DNA from: Spirochaetota bacterium
Lineage (GTDB): Bacteria; Spirochaetota; Spirochaetia; Treponematales; Treponemataceae
Direction: 5' to 3'
Length of the DNA: 64,000 bases
Assembly: GCA_023438065.1 (NCBI GenBank)
Contig: JAEXRH010000013.1
Location: 1-64,000 of the forward strand
Translations under genes and position numbers: made by a program
The notes under the pieces: model-generated
Told to the model about the DNA's origin: nothing
The model's database searches: none
What the model saw: the letters and a program-made list of their open reading frames with translations, nothing else
Part shown: piece by piece, positions 17,944-26,092 of the stretch
How the letters are laid out: each line of letters starts with the position of its first letter
How positions within the stretch are numbered: the first letter of the stretch is position 1

Positions 17944-19166
17944 ACGCTCTCCTTGCTTGATACCGTCGAGAACCCGCGAAGCTTCTTGATCACCTCGGGG
18001 ACTTCCTTGAGTAAATAATCCACGTCGCCGTCGGTGCTGTACTGGCCGAGGCTGAACCTGATCGATCCGTGCGCGAGCTCCGGTCCAACGCCCGTCGCCA
18101 TGAGTACATGGCTCGGCTCGAGGCTGCCCGACGCGCACGCGGAGCCGGTCGAGACCGACACGCCGAGGATGTCGAGCATGAGGAGGATCGCCTCTCCCTC
18201 CGCGCCGGGGAAGGATACGTCGAGGGTGTTCGGGAGAACCCGCTCGGGGTGGCCGTTGATCCTGATATCCGGGATCGAGGCGAGGAAACCGTCCCGAAGG
18301 CGGTTCCTGAGGGCGCGGGTCCGGCTTTCGTATTCCGCGAGTCGCTCCTTCGCCAGGCGCGCCGCCTCGCCGAACGCGACTATCGAGGGCGAGTTATAGG
18401 TTCCCGCGCGAAGTCCCGATTCCTGGTGACCGCCGCGGATGAAGGGCTCGATGGGCGCGCCCTTCCTGACGTAGAGGGCACCGACTCCCTTGGGGCCGTA
18501 TATCTTGTGGCATGACATCGTCAGGTAATCGACGCCGAGAGCCTCGACGTCGACGGGGACCTTCCCGACGGCCTGCACGGCGTCGGTATGGAAGAGGGCG
18601 CCCGCCTCGTGCGCGAGCCGCGAAAGGAGCGCGATGTCCTGGATGGTTCCGATCTCGTTGTTCGCCATCATGATCGAGACGAGGAGCGGTTTCTCCGCGA
18701 CCGCGCCGCTCAGCTCGCCGCGGGAGAGGAGCTCGCGATAGCGCGCGAGATCGACGACGCCGTACTCGTCGACGGGGAGGTAATGGACGTCGAAGCCGAG
18801 CTCGCTGGCGCGCTTCGCCGACTCCATCACGCAGGGATGCTCTATCGCGGTCGTGATGACGACCTTCCGCCCGCCGTACGCCGCCTTGAGGTGGCTCGTC
18901 CTCGTGAGCGCGGGACCCGCGATCGTGGAGAAGACCGTGTTGTTCGATTCCGATCCGCCCGACGTGAAAATGATCTCCTCGGGTCGCGCGTGTATGAGAC
19001 TGGCGACGCGCTCGCGCGCGGTGAATATCTCCTTCGCGACGCGGCGACCGTCCTCGTGCATGCTCGACCCGTTCGCGTATTCGTCGAGGGCCCGAACGAG
19101 CGCATCGCGCACGCCGGGATCGAGGGGCGTCGTCGCGTTATAGTCCATGTATATTCGCTTATTCAT
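17940..19166 (-). CDS. nifS: Cysteine desulfurase, NifS/IscS class I
   Basis: A 408-residue PLP enzyme that takes sulfur from L-cysteine as an enzyme persulfide and hands it to NifU. The start MNKRIYMDYNATT matches family N-termini. The PLP lysine is K221 (SCHKIYGPKG), and the active Cys lies in a flexible SVSTGSACASGS loop, typical of class I enzymes. A long in-frame extension to 19592 is rejected because a promoter lies at 19217-19245. AAGGAG stands 13 bases upstream of the ATG. First gene of the nifS-nifU operon. Confidence 0.93.
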   Translation of the reverse strand: MNKRIYMDYNATTPLDPGVRDALVRALDEYANGSSMHEDGRRVAKEIFTARERVASLIHARPEEIIFTSGGSESNNTVFSTIAGPALTRTSHLKAAYGGRKVVITTAIEHPCVMESAKRASELGFDVHYLPVDEYGVVDLARYRELLSRGELSGAVAEKPLLVSIMMANNEIGTIQDIALLSRLAHEAGALFHTDAVQAVGKVPVDVEALGVDYLTMSCHKIYGPKGVGALYVRKGAPIEPFIRGGHQESGLRAGTYNSPSIVAFGEAARLAKERLAEYESRTRALRNRLRDGFLASIPDIRINGHPERVLPNTLDVSFPGAEGEAILLMLDILGVSVSTGSACASGSLEPSHVLMATGVGPELAHGSIRFSLGQYSTDGDVDYLLKEVPEVIKKLRGFSTVSSKESV

Positions 19167-19216
19167 GAAACTTGACAAGCTCCTTAAGTTCTGTTGTATG
19201 CAGCCGTGGCAAGTCA

Positions 19217-19245
19217 AATATACACAATTAAAAAAAGATTGCCAA
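19217..19245 (-). promoter_or_regulatory. nifS-nifU promoter
   Basis: TTGGCA (19240-19245), 17-base spacer and TATATT (19217-19222) on the minus strand; predicted start near 19210. Confidence 0.6.
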
Positions 19246-19330
19246 TCGGAAAGATAAGAAATGATCGACCGAAGCCGGCGAGCGCCCTTAAATCGGGCAA
19301 AACGCGTCAACGCCCGAAGCCCCCGTCTCA

Positions 19331-19359
19331 TTGAGATTATCCGGGCGGAATGGTAGACT
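19331..19359 (+). promoter_or_regulatory. Promoter of the phosphohexomutase gene
   Basis: TTGAGA (19331-19336), 17-base spacer and TAGACT (19354-19359), with GGAGG and the ATG following at 19381. Confidence 0.5.
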
Positions 19360-19380
19360 TGTCCTTTCGGAGGAAGACAC

Positions 19381-21303
19381 ATGGCATCAGCGAACGGCAC
19401 GACGACACAATTCGGGGATCTTTCCGCGATCCCGCTTTCGGGATCCCTTCCGTCACGGGAAGCGGTTGACGCGGCTTTCCGGCCGCTCATCCTCTCGGCG
19501 TCCGGGTGGCGAAAGGTATTCGCGGCATCGGGAGACGAGGAAAGCGCGGAGGCCGGGATCGGCGACGCGGACCGGGTGCTCGCCGCGCACATGGCCTCCG
19601 TCTTCGCGGACTACCTTCTCGAGCGCGGCATCGACAAGGACCTCCTCCTCGCCCGCGACACGAGACCGACGGGCCTCGCGATCGCCGACGCGATGTGCCG
19701 GGTTTTTCTCGCGCGCGGCATACCCGTCCGCTGGCTCGACGTCGCGGCCGCCCCCGAGATCATGGCCTACGCGCGCGAGCACGGATCGTTCGCCTACGTT
19801 TCCGCGAGCCATAACCCCATCGGCCACAACGGCGTGAAGTTCGGTCTCTCCGACGGCGGCGTCCTCGACGGAGGACAGGCCGCGATACTCATCGCGGCGT
19901 TCAGGGCCGCGATCGCGAAGCCCGACGCCGCCGAACGCGCGAAACGCCTCGTCGCCTCGTGCCCCGCCGAGGCCCTCGCGCGGGTCGCGGAACGCCAGGC
20001 GCAAGAAAAGGAAAAAGCCCTCGCCGCGTACCGCGCCTTCTCGCGCGAGGTGATATCGGGCACCGCCGACGAGACGGGCAAGGACCGGTTCTTCGGCATG
20101 CTCGCGAGCGACGCGGAAAACCTCGCCCGGGAGGGAAGGCCCGCGTCCCTCCTCGCCGACTTCAACGGAAGCGCCCGCGCGGCATCCATCGACCGCGACT
20201 TCTTCGCGTCCTCGGGCATTCCCTTTTTCGCAATCAACGACGTCCCGGGAAGGATCGCCCACCGTATCGTGCCCGAGGGAGACAGCCTTTCGTTCTGCGC
20301 CCGCGAGATAGAGCGCCTTCGCGCGCACGGCAAAACCGACGCCGAACGCTCGGTGTCGCTCGGCTACGTGCCCGATTGCGACGGGGATCGCGGAAACGTC
20401 GTGTGCTGGAACGGGGCAAAAGGGCTCGCCGAGCCGCTCGAGGCGCAGGAGGTCTTCGCCCTGTCGGTCATCGCGGAACTCGCGCACCTCGTCTGGCTCG
20501 GCGCGATCTCCATAACGCCCGGCGGCGTGGCCTCCCCGCCCGTCGCGGTCGCCGTCAACGATCCCACCTCGCTCAGGATCGAGGCGATAGCGCGCGCCTT
20601 CGGGGCTTCCGTCGCGCGCGCGGAGGTCGGCGAGGCGAACGTCGTCAACCTCGCCCGAAGGCTCCGCGAGAAAGGGGCCATCGTGCGCATCCTCGGGGAG
20701 GGATCGAACGGCGGAAACATCACCCACCCCGCCGCGGTGCGCGATCCCGTCAACACGGTTTTCGCCCTCCTCAAGCTCCTCGTCATTCGCGACGAGGGCG
20801 ACCGCAAGGGACTCTATCACCTTTGGTGCTCGCTATCGGGGCAGGAAGCCCGCTATCGCGCGGATTTCGACCTTGCGGACGTCCGCGCCACCCTGCCCGC
20901 CTTCGTTACCACCTCGGTCTACGAGAGCGAGGCGATGCTCGCGATCAGGACGACCGATCACGCCGCGCTCAAACGGAAATTTCAGTCCGTCTTCCTCCGG
21001 GAATGGGAGACCGCGCGTCACGGTTTTCTTTCCGAGCTCGACGTCGCGTCATGGATCGCCATCGCGAATAACGGCACCGACGAAACGCGGGGCATCGGGG
21101 ATTTCGGGGTATCGGGGAAAGGCGGCCTCAAGGTCCTGTTTGTCGATCGCGCGGGCCTCGAGTGCGCCTACGTCTGGATGCGCGGGTCGGGCACCGAGCC
21201 CGTCTTTCGCATCCTCGCCGACGCGCGGGGGTCGAACGTCGAGACGGAGCGGAAACTCCTTGCCTGGCTCACGGCCATGGTCACCGAAGCCGACCGCTCT
21301 TGA
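19381..21303 (+). CDS. Phosphoglucomutase/phosphomannomutase family enzyme
   Basis: A 640-residue alpha-D-phosphohexomutase, longer than the usual 450-580. It shows the phosphoserine loop SASHNPIGHNG (S143), the metal loop D332-C-D334-G-D336-R, a sugar-binding-like GEGSNGGN motif (canonical EGSG/EQSG changed), and the phosphate-binding RGSGTEP near 601-607. It should interconvert hexose 1- and 6-phosphates, but glucose versus mannose specificity cannot be read. An insertion around residues 190-235 (charged helix) explains part of the extra length. GGAGG precedes the ATG by 9 bases. Confidence 0.85.
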   Translation: MASANGTTTQFGDLSAIPLSGSLPSREAVDAAFRPLILSASGWRKVFAASGDEESAEAGIGDADRVLAAHMASVFADYLLERGIDKDLLLARDTRPTGLAIADAMCRVFLARGIPVRWLDVAAAPEIMAYAREHGSFAYVSASHNPIGHNGVKFGLSDGGVLDGGQAAILIAAFRAAIAKPDAAERAKRLVASCPAEALARVAERQAQEKEKALAAYRAFSREVISGTADETGKDRFFGMLASDAENLAREGRPASLLADFNGSARAASIDRDFFASSGIPFFAINDVPGRIAHRIVPEGDSLSFCAREIERLRAHGKTDAERSVSLGYVPDCDGDRGNVVCWNGAKGLAEPLEAQEVFALSVIAELAHLVWLGAISITPGGVASPPVAVAVNDPTSLRIEAIARAFGASVARAEVGEANVVNLARRLREKGAIVRILGEGSNGGNITHPAAVRDPVNTVFALLKLLVIRDEGDRKGLYHLWCSLSGQEARYRADFDLADVRATLPAFVTTSVYESEAMLAIRTTDHAALKRKFQSVFLREWETARHGFLSELDVASWIAIANNGTDETRGIGDFGVSGKGGLKVLFVDRAGLECAYVWMRGSGTEPVFRILADARGSNVETERKLLAWLTAMVTEADRS

Positions 21304-21378
21304 GCGGTCGCGGGAACTGACAAGGGCGATCGTCGGGAAAACGTGACGCCATCGGGCCCGACGACCCCGGCCGGTACT

Positions 21379-21407
21379 TGAGGCGGGAATGAAAATCATG
21401 TATTATC
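21379..21407 (+). promoter_or_regulatory. Promoter of the PUR-domain gene
   Basis: TTGAGG (21379-21384), 17-base spacer and TATTAT (21402-21407), followed by AAGGAAGG before ATG 21429. Confidence 0.6.
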
Positions 21408-21428
21408 GGCCTTTAAGGAAGGACAAAC

Positions 21429-21848
21429 ATGGGTGTACGCGGAGAGCTCTTTACCACCGAGATATCGCTCGATAATCGGACCTATTTCTTTAACGTGAAG
21501 GAAAACCGCACGGGCGACGTGTTTCTCCAGGTCGTTGAGAGCAAGAACACGGAAGGCGCCGGCTTCGACCGCCACGCCATCGTGGTGTTCGAGGATGATA
21601 TGCAGAAATTCCTCCAGGGACTCGAGAACACGCTCAAGTTCATCGAGAAAAACCGGAAGGCCAAGCTCAAGGAAGCCGCCGAGCGGGGAGAGACGCCGCG
21701 AAAGAAGATCATTCGCCGTCCGTCCGCCCAGGGAGCCGCGTCATCGGCCGGACCGAGGCAGTCAAGCCCCGAGGGAAAACCGCGGGCGGTAAAAACGACC
21801 GCGAAGCGCGTGAAGGTCATCAGCAAGAAGGACATGAAAAAGGAATGA
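21429..21848 (+). CDS. PUR-alpha-like (DUF3276) nucleic-acid-binding protein
   Basis: A 139-residue protein. Residues 1-75 form one PUR repeat (RGELFTTEISLDNRTYFFNVKE, split here as RGELFTTEIS and TYFFNVKE, then FLQVVES), and residues 76-139 are a Lys/Arg-rich disordered tail with several RR/KK patches. The Borrelia homologue BpuR binds DNA and RNA and regulates gene expression; a similar nucleoid or translational-regulator role is likely here. It is monocistronic, with its own promoter and AAGGAAGG ribosome site, and converges on rnhB. Confidence 0.82.
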   Translation: MGVRGELFTTEISLDNRTYFFNVKENRTGDVFLQVVESKNTEGAGFDRHAIVVFEDDMQKFLQGLENTLKFIEKNRKAKLKEAAERGETPRKKIIRRPSAQGAASSAGPRQSSPEGKPRAVKTTAKRVKVISKKDMKKE

Positions 21849-21856
21849 GTTCCTGA

Positions 21857-21882
21857 GCGAAGGGCGACGATAAGCCCTTCGC
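21857..21882. terminator. Palindromic hairpin between PUR gene and rnhB
   Basis: A perfect 9-bp stem (GCGAAGGGC with GCCCTTCGC, 8-base loop) lies between convergent genes. It lacks a T-tract, so it may be a weak or Rho-assisted bidirectional terminator. Confidence 0.4.
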
Positions 21883-21890
21883 GAGGTTCA

Positions 21891-22505
21891 TCACGAAAAG
21901 AGCGCGAGCTGGCCCTCGCCCTTCAGCCGGAAGGTCATCCGCTGAATGGGAGAGGGCCCGTTTATTTTTAAAGCCTCGATGTGCGCCTGCGTCGGATAGC
22001 CCTTGTGCCTCGCATAGCCATACTCGGGATAAAGCCAGTCATAGCGCGCCATCATCCGGTCCCGCGCGGTCTTCGCGAGAATCGAGGCCGCCATCACCGC
22101 GGGACACGTTCCGTCCGCCCGCGGAAACGCGCGCATCTCGGGAACCTCGATGTCCGGGCAGTACAGGCCGTCGACGATGACCTCAATCTCCGGGCGTTCA
22201 TCCGGGAGCCGGGCGGAAAGCCCTTCCCAGGCGCGTTTCATGGCGAGGAGCGACGCCTTGAGGATGTTGATCTCGTCGATCTCGGCGGCCGACGCCCAGG
22301 CGACGCACCAGAGATCGGCGCGAAGGTAGATCTCGCGCATCGCGAGCTCCCGCCGTTTTTCGCTGAGTTTTTTCGAGTCGTCGAGGAGGGAGAGGTCAAA
22401 GTCGTCGGGAAGGATCACGGCCGCGGCGCATACCGGACCGGCCATGGGGCCTCGACCGGCTTCGTCGAGCCCGCAGACGAGTTTCGTTTTTCCGGATGAA
22501 GCCAT
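21891..22505 (-). CDS. rnhB: Ribonuclease HII
   Basis: A 204-residue endonuclease that cuts the RNA strand of RNA-DNA hybrids and removes single ribonucleotides. The type-2 RNase H motif CGLDEAGRGPMAGPV carries the first acidic pair; further family acidic residues occur in IVDGLYCPD and ASILAKTARDRMM. ATG 22505 is preferred over an in-frame TTG at 22538, which would overlap the preceding gene by 31 bases. It is the last gene of the hpt - secreted protein - rnhB run. Confidence 0.93.
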   Translation of the reverse strand: MASSGKTKLVCGLDEAGRGPMAGPVCAAAVILPDDFDLSLLDDSKKLSEKRRELAMREIYLRADLWCVAWASAAEIDEINILKASLLAMKRAWEGLSARLPDERPEIEVIVDGLYCPDIEVPEMRAFPRADGTCPAVMAASILAKTARDRMMARYDWLYPEYGYARHKGYPTQAHIEALKINGPSPIQRMTFRLKGEGQLALFS

Positions 22506-22507
22506 GG

Positions 22508-25273
22508 CTACCGCTTTTCCCGCTCGAGTTCCCGCCAAAAACCGCCCGAGGTAAAGCCTTTCGCGTTGGGCAAGACGCTTTTCGAGTCGAGCCAGAACGC
22601 GGTGTCCCGATTCTTGTCCGCGTTCGATGCCCGCTTCGCCGACAGGGAGTCCTTGCGCTCGAAAGAGGTCCTTGAAAGGTCAACGACGGAATCCCAGGCC
22701 TCGACCGCGCGCCCCGCGATGCGGGGGATGGCCGTTACCGTCGAGCTCGCGATCCTCGCGCGCGATCGAACGAGGCCGAGCGCGGAAACGGACTGCGCCT
22801 CGCAGGTCAGGGTCGAGTCGACGAGCGAGAGCGCGGAGTCCGTTATCTCGAGCGTCTGGGCGTAGTCCTTCGCGGATACGGCGAACCGGGACGAGTCGCA
22901 CGCGACGCGCGAACCCGACGCGCGAAGCGCGCACGCGGAGAGCCCTCCCGAGAACGTCACCTCGACGCCGTTCACGGTCAGGGAACCGTCGGTAATCTCG
23001 ATAAGGGCGGCAGGACGACCCGATCGGACGAGAGGGCCTTCATCGATCGCGGATACCTCTTTCCTGATCGAACAGCCCGAGAGGGTCAGGGAGCCGCCCG
23101 CGACAGAAAAAAGCGCGCGATCCGTCGCCAGAATCGTCGATCCTTTCCCGTCTATGGAGACGTTGCCGGCGACCCGGGCGACGCCTGAAAGGGGAACGGT
23201 TCCCCGCGCGATTATCCTGAGAGAATCCTTTCCGGCGCCGGCGAGGGCCAATGCATCGTCGAGGGTAGCGAACGGCGAGCGGGGACTCCCGTCGCGCGCG
23301 ACCGGCACGGAACCGTCGGGGGCGACCGTCGCGACGTACGCGGTGTCGAGCTCGACCGTCACGCGGGATACCGCGGTGCCGCTCGCGTTACCCGCGCGAT
23401 CGACCGATCGCGCGGAAACCGTATACTCGATCGCCTTCCCCGCCTGACCCGTAAGGATCCATCCGTTCCCGCTCCGCGTACAAAGCGGCGGTTCGATGGC
23501 GAGCTCTATCGTGCCGTCGCCCGAGGGCGTGAATCGAAGAGGTGATCGCGACCATCCCGGGGCCGACTCAAGGCCCGTCGCGGGCGCGGGAGGGGGATCC
23601 CGGTCGACCGTCACCCAGGTGACGAGCTCGCCCTGCTCGACCCCGTCGAATTCCGCGAGAGCCCTGACGATGAAGGATGATTCGGCGAGCGTGGGAACCT
23701 CGAGAAGAAGACCGCTCGCGAGTTCGGGGGAAGCCGGCGTGGGCTTCGGCGGAAGGTACTCCGAGCCGATCGTATACCTGAAGGTCATCGGGCTCGCGCT
23801 TGCGCGCAAAAAGACCGGTTCCGCGACGACCGAGCCCGGGCTTACGCCAATGAGTCGGGGTTTCGCCGGCAAGCGCAGCTTCTGGGTCGTACCTGACTTC
23901 CAGCTCGCGGAGTACCAGCGGAGAAGCGCGTCCGCGGAGCGATCCACGAATACGGGCTCGCGGTAGGGATGCCATGACGCGCCGTCCAGGGACCAGTAAA
24001 CGGGATCCCGCCAGGCGAAGGAGACGAAATTCCAGTCATGAATCCGCACGACGGGGTCGCCCCCTTGAGCGGCCTGTGCGGGTGCCCCTGCCCGGGTCGC
24101 GGAAGCGCCCGGTGATGCCGCCTCGTTCGCGACCGGAACGTCAACGGTATCCTTTATCGCGGACTCAGGCGGCGTCGGGATTTTTACCGAAACCGGCGCG
24201 CTCCCGCTTTCGGTCACGTATCGCCATCGATGGGATCCTGACGCGAGGGTTATCGCGTAACGACGTACCGAGCCCCGGACGGCCGCGATGGCGACAGTCC
24301 TTCCGCCGGCGACGAGATTCTCGCCCGCGCCGAAAGACCAGCCATAGCCCTCCGGAATCGCTATCTCCGAGAATTCGGCGGAGCCGGACGCGGCGAAAAC
24401 ATCCGAAAAACCCGGAGGCGGGGCTACGCCATCCTCGACGGAATACGAAACCGTCTCGGAGTGCCTTTTCCCCGAAGGGTCGAGGGCCGTGACGCGAAGG
24501 GTTTTCGCGCCCGTACCGTCCAGGGGAACCGGGCCGTCGTACGCGAGACCCGTTATCGCGGGATCGGAGCCGTCGAGGGAATACCTGATCTCGGCGTTCG
24601 CCCCGCTTTCGATGACGAGGGTCTGGCGGTTCGCCCATACGCCGGGGATCGGGTTGAGGATACGAAATAGCTTGGGGGGATCGGGATACTCGATGAGCGG
24701 CGGGCTGACGGGTTCGCTCGCGTTTCCCGCCTCGTCTTCCGCCCAGACGACGACGGAAGCGCCGGAGGGGACAAAAAGATCCGCGCCTTGGAAGAAGGAG
24801 CCCGAGGCGCTCGCCTTCGCGGAGGGATGCCACATCCGGTACCGGAGCGAACCGGCTTCCGTCATGGCGGCGACGATCTTCGTGCCGCCCGTAATGGCGC
24901 GCGCGGTCAAGGCAGGCGGCGCGGGCGGCTTTCGGTCGACGCGCCAGCGACACAGTTCCTCTCCGATAGGCGCGGTCTCCGGCTCGAGGGGGTAGACCCG
25001 TGCCTTCACCGCGTAATCGCGTTCCTCGCCGTCGGGAGCGGAAAGCGAAAGCGGCGCGGTCGCGGGCGCGAAGGGCTCCCCGTTCACGCTCAGCTCGACC
25101 CGCGTTCCCTCAGGGGAGGAAACGCGAACGAGGACGGGCTCGGGATACGTTCCCGGCGCGGGCTCTAGCGTAACGACGGCCGAAGGCGCCGCAAACAGGA
25201 AAAGAGCGGCCGACTGGGACGCGACGAGCGCCAGCGATGCGATCTTTCCCGCGAGCGAACGCCGTATCGCCAT
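22508..25273 (-). CDS. Large secreted protein: chitobiase-like/Fn3 repeats and beta-helix
   Basis: A 921-residue protein with an export signal (about 1-28). Residues 30-560 hold repeated beta-sandwich units of the chitobiase C-terminal type (VTLEPAPGTYPEPVLVRVSS, AEIRYSLDGSDPAI, FRYTIGSEYLPP). Residues 640-900 start with a DUF1565-like SPFATLDDALALAGAGK motif and continue as a right-handed beta-helix of short SSxxR and V-x-x-S-x-x turns. It has no anchor and no catalytic triad, so an adhesin-like or carbohydrate-binding surface protein is inferred. Its ATG overlaps the phosphoribosyltransferase stop (TAATG), an odd translational coupling to a purine-salvage gene. Confidence 0.75.
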   Translation of the reverse strand: MAIRRSLAGKIASLALVASQSAALFLFAAPSAVVTLEPAPGTYPEPVLVRVSSPEGTRVELSVNGEPFAPATAPLSLSAPDGEERDYAVKARVYPLEPETAPIGEELCRWRVDRKPPAPPALTARAITGGTKIVAAMTEAGSLRYRMWHPSAKASASGSFFQGADLFVPSGASVVVWAEDEAGNASEPVSPPLIEYPDPPKLFRILNPIPGVWANRQTLVIESGANAEIRYSLDGSDPAITGLAYDGPVPLDGTGAKTLRVTALDPSGKRHSETVSYSVEDGVAPPPGFSDVFAASGSAEFSEIAIPEGYGWSFGAGENLVAGGRTVAIAAVRGSVRRYAITLASGSHRWRYVTESGSAPVSVKIPTPPESAIKDTVDVPVANEAASPGASATRAGAPAQAAQGGDPVVRIHDWNFVSFAWRDPVYWSLDGASWHPYREPVFVDRSADALLRWYSASWKSGTTQKLRLPAKPRLIGVSPGSVVAEPVFLRASASPMTFRYTIGSEYLPPKPTPASPELASGLLLEVPTLAESSFIVRALAEFDGVEQGELVTWVTVDRDPPPAPATGLESAPGWSRSPLRFTPSGDGTIELAIEPPLCTRSGNGWILTGQAGKAIEYTVSARSVDRAGNASGTAVSRVTVELDTAYVATVAPDGSVPVARDGSPRSPFATLDDALALAGAGKDSLRIIARGTVPLSGVARVAGNVSIDGKGSTILATDRALFSVAGGSLTLSGCSIRKEVSAIDEGPLVRSGRPAALIEITDGSLTVNGVEVTFSGGLSACALRASGSRVACDSSRFAVSAKDYAQTLEITDSALSLVDSTLTCEAQSVSALGLVRSRARIASSTVTAIPRIAGRAVEAWDSVVDLSRTSFERKDSLSAKRASNADKNRDTAFWLDSKSVLPNAKGFTSGGFWRELEREKR

Positions 25274-25884
25274 TACCGCTTCTCGTTCAGCACCGAAAGG
25301 ATATGCTTGAGCTCGGGATCGTCACGATAGTAATTCTCCTCGAGTTCCTTCTCGGAAAGGCCGATGAGCTCGTGGCTCAGGTAGTGGATCCAGCAATCGT
25401 CCTCGGCACGGGCGATCTCGTGCTTGCGGCACCAGTAATCCGGCTGGATCGGAAGCTGCTCCTCGTGGAACGAAAAGTACTTGTAGTCGTGCACGGCGAC
25501 CTTGATATCGGCGCGCGGGATGCCCTTCTCGAGGAGGATCTCGACGAGATGGTTGATGGTCTTGCCGGTATCGAAGATATCGTCGACGAGGAGGATCTTG
25601 TCGCCGTGGCGAAGGTGCTCGGGGGAGTAGGTCCAGCCGTCGACCATGACGCGATCGCGTTGCCTGATGTCGGAATACGATCGGGCGACGACCGCGGCGT
25701 AAAGAACCGGGTGCGCTCCGCGGCGGACGATTTTAAAATACTCGCTGATGACGTTCGCCAGATACGCGCCGCCCCTGAGGGAAACGTAGATGACGTCCGG
25801 TATGAAACCGTCCTGATGGATACGATACGCCATCTTGAGGGCGTTGTTGCGAACCTTGTCGTATGGCAGGAATTCCTTGTGCAT
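25273..25884 (-). CDS. Purine phosphoribosyltransferase (hypoxanthine/guanine type)
   Basis: A 203-residue type I phosphoribosyltransferase with the PRPP loop ILLVDDIFDTGKT (about 97-109), an aromatic base-binding hood toward the C-terminus (DYWCRKHE, DDCWIHY), and a VSLRGGAYLA strand near 34-43. Hypoxanthine, guanine or xanthine salvage is most likely; the exact base cannot be set. It is first in an operon with a secreted protein and rnhB. The leader contains a small GCCCG-TAA-CGGGC hairpin. Confidence 0.82.
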   Translation of the reverse strand: MHKEFLPYDKVRNNALKMAYRIHQDGFIPDVIYVSLRGGAYLANVISEYFKIVRRGAHPVLYAAVVARSYSDIRQRDRVMVDGWTYSPEHLRHGDKILLVDDIFDTGKTINHLVEILLEKGIPRADIKVAVHDYKYFSFHEEQLPIQPDYWCRKHEIARAEDDCWIHYLSHELIGLSEKELEENYYRDDPELKHILSVLNEKR

Positions 25885-25926
25885 GCTCTTGAAAGACCCC
25901 TTGGTCGCCCGTTACGGGCTACCTTC

Positions 25927-25955
25927 ACTGTAACCGTTTTTCGGGGAATACTCAA
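25927..25955 (-). promoter_or_regulatory. Promoter of the phosphoribosyltransferase operon
   Basis: TTGAGT (25950-25955), 17-base spacer and TACAGT (25927-25932) on the minus strand. Confidence 0.5.
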
Positions 25956-25959
25956 GCGA

Positions 25960-26016
25960 AAGAAAAGCCCGGCGCCGCCCGATATCTCCCCTGGGGAGAA
26001 TAAGGCGTACCGGGCT
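25960..26016 (-). terminator. Branched hairpin terminator downstream of htrA
   Basis: Outer stem AGCCCGG (25966-25972) with CCGGGCT (26010-26016) encloses a second hairpin TCTCCCC/GGGGAGA. A T-rich CTTTTCTTTC follows on the minus strand. Confidence 0.5.
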
Positions 26017-26024
26017 CATCAAGC

Positions 26025-26073
26025 GAACACAGTGTTCGCCGCGATCACGGTGTTTGCCGCGATCGCCGCGATC
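26025..26073. repeat. Short palindrome and triple GCCGCGATC repeat
   Basis: GAACACAGTGTTC (26025-26037) is a perfect 6+1+6 palindrome, directly followed by three copies of GCCGCGATC (26038-26046, 26056-26064, 26065-26073). It lies between the htrA stop and its likely terminator. Confidence 0.6.
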
Positions 26074-26092
26074 GATCTGCGAGAGACGGCCG

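Noticed and set aside
19453..20820. 455-codon minus-strand frame
   Set aside because: Antisense of the phosphohexomutase, whose motifs are intact.
25960..26016. Possible riboswitch-like fold
   Set aside because: Position downstream of htrA and T-rich tail fit a terminator better.
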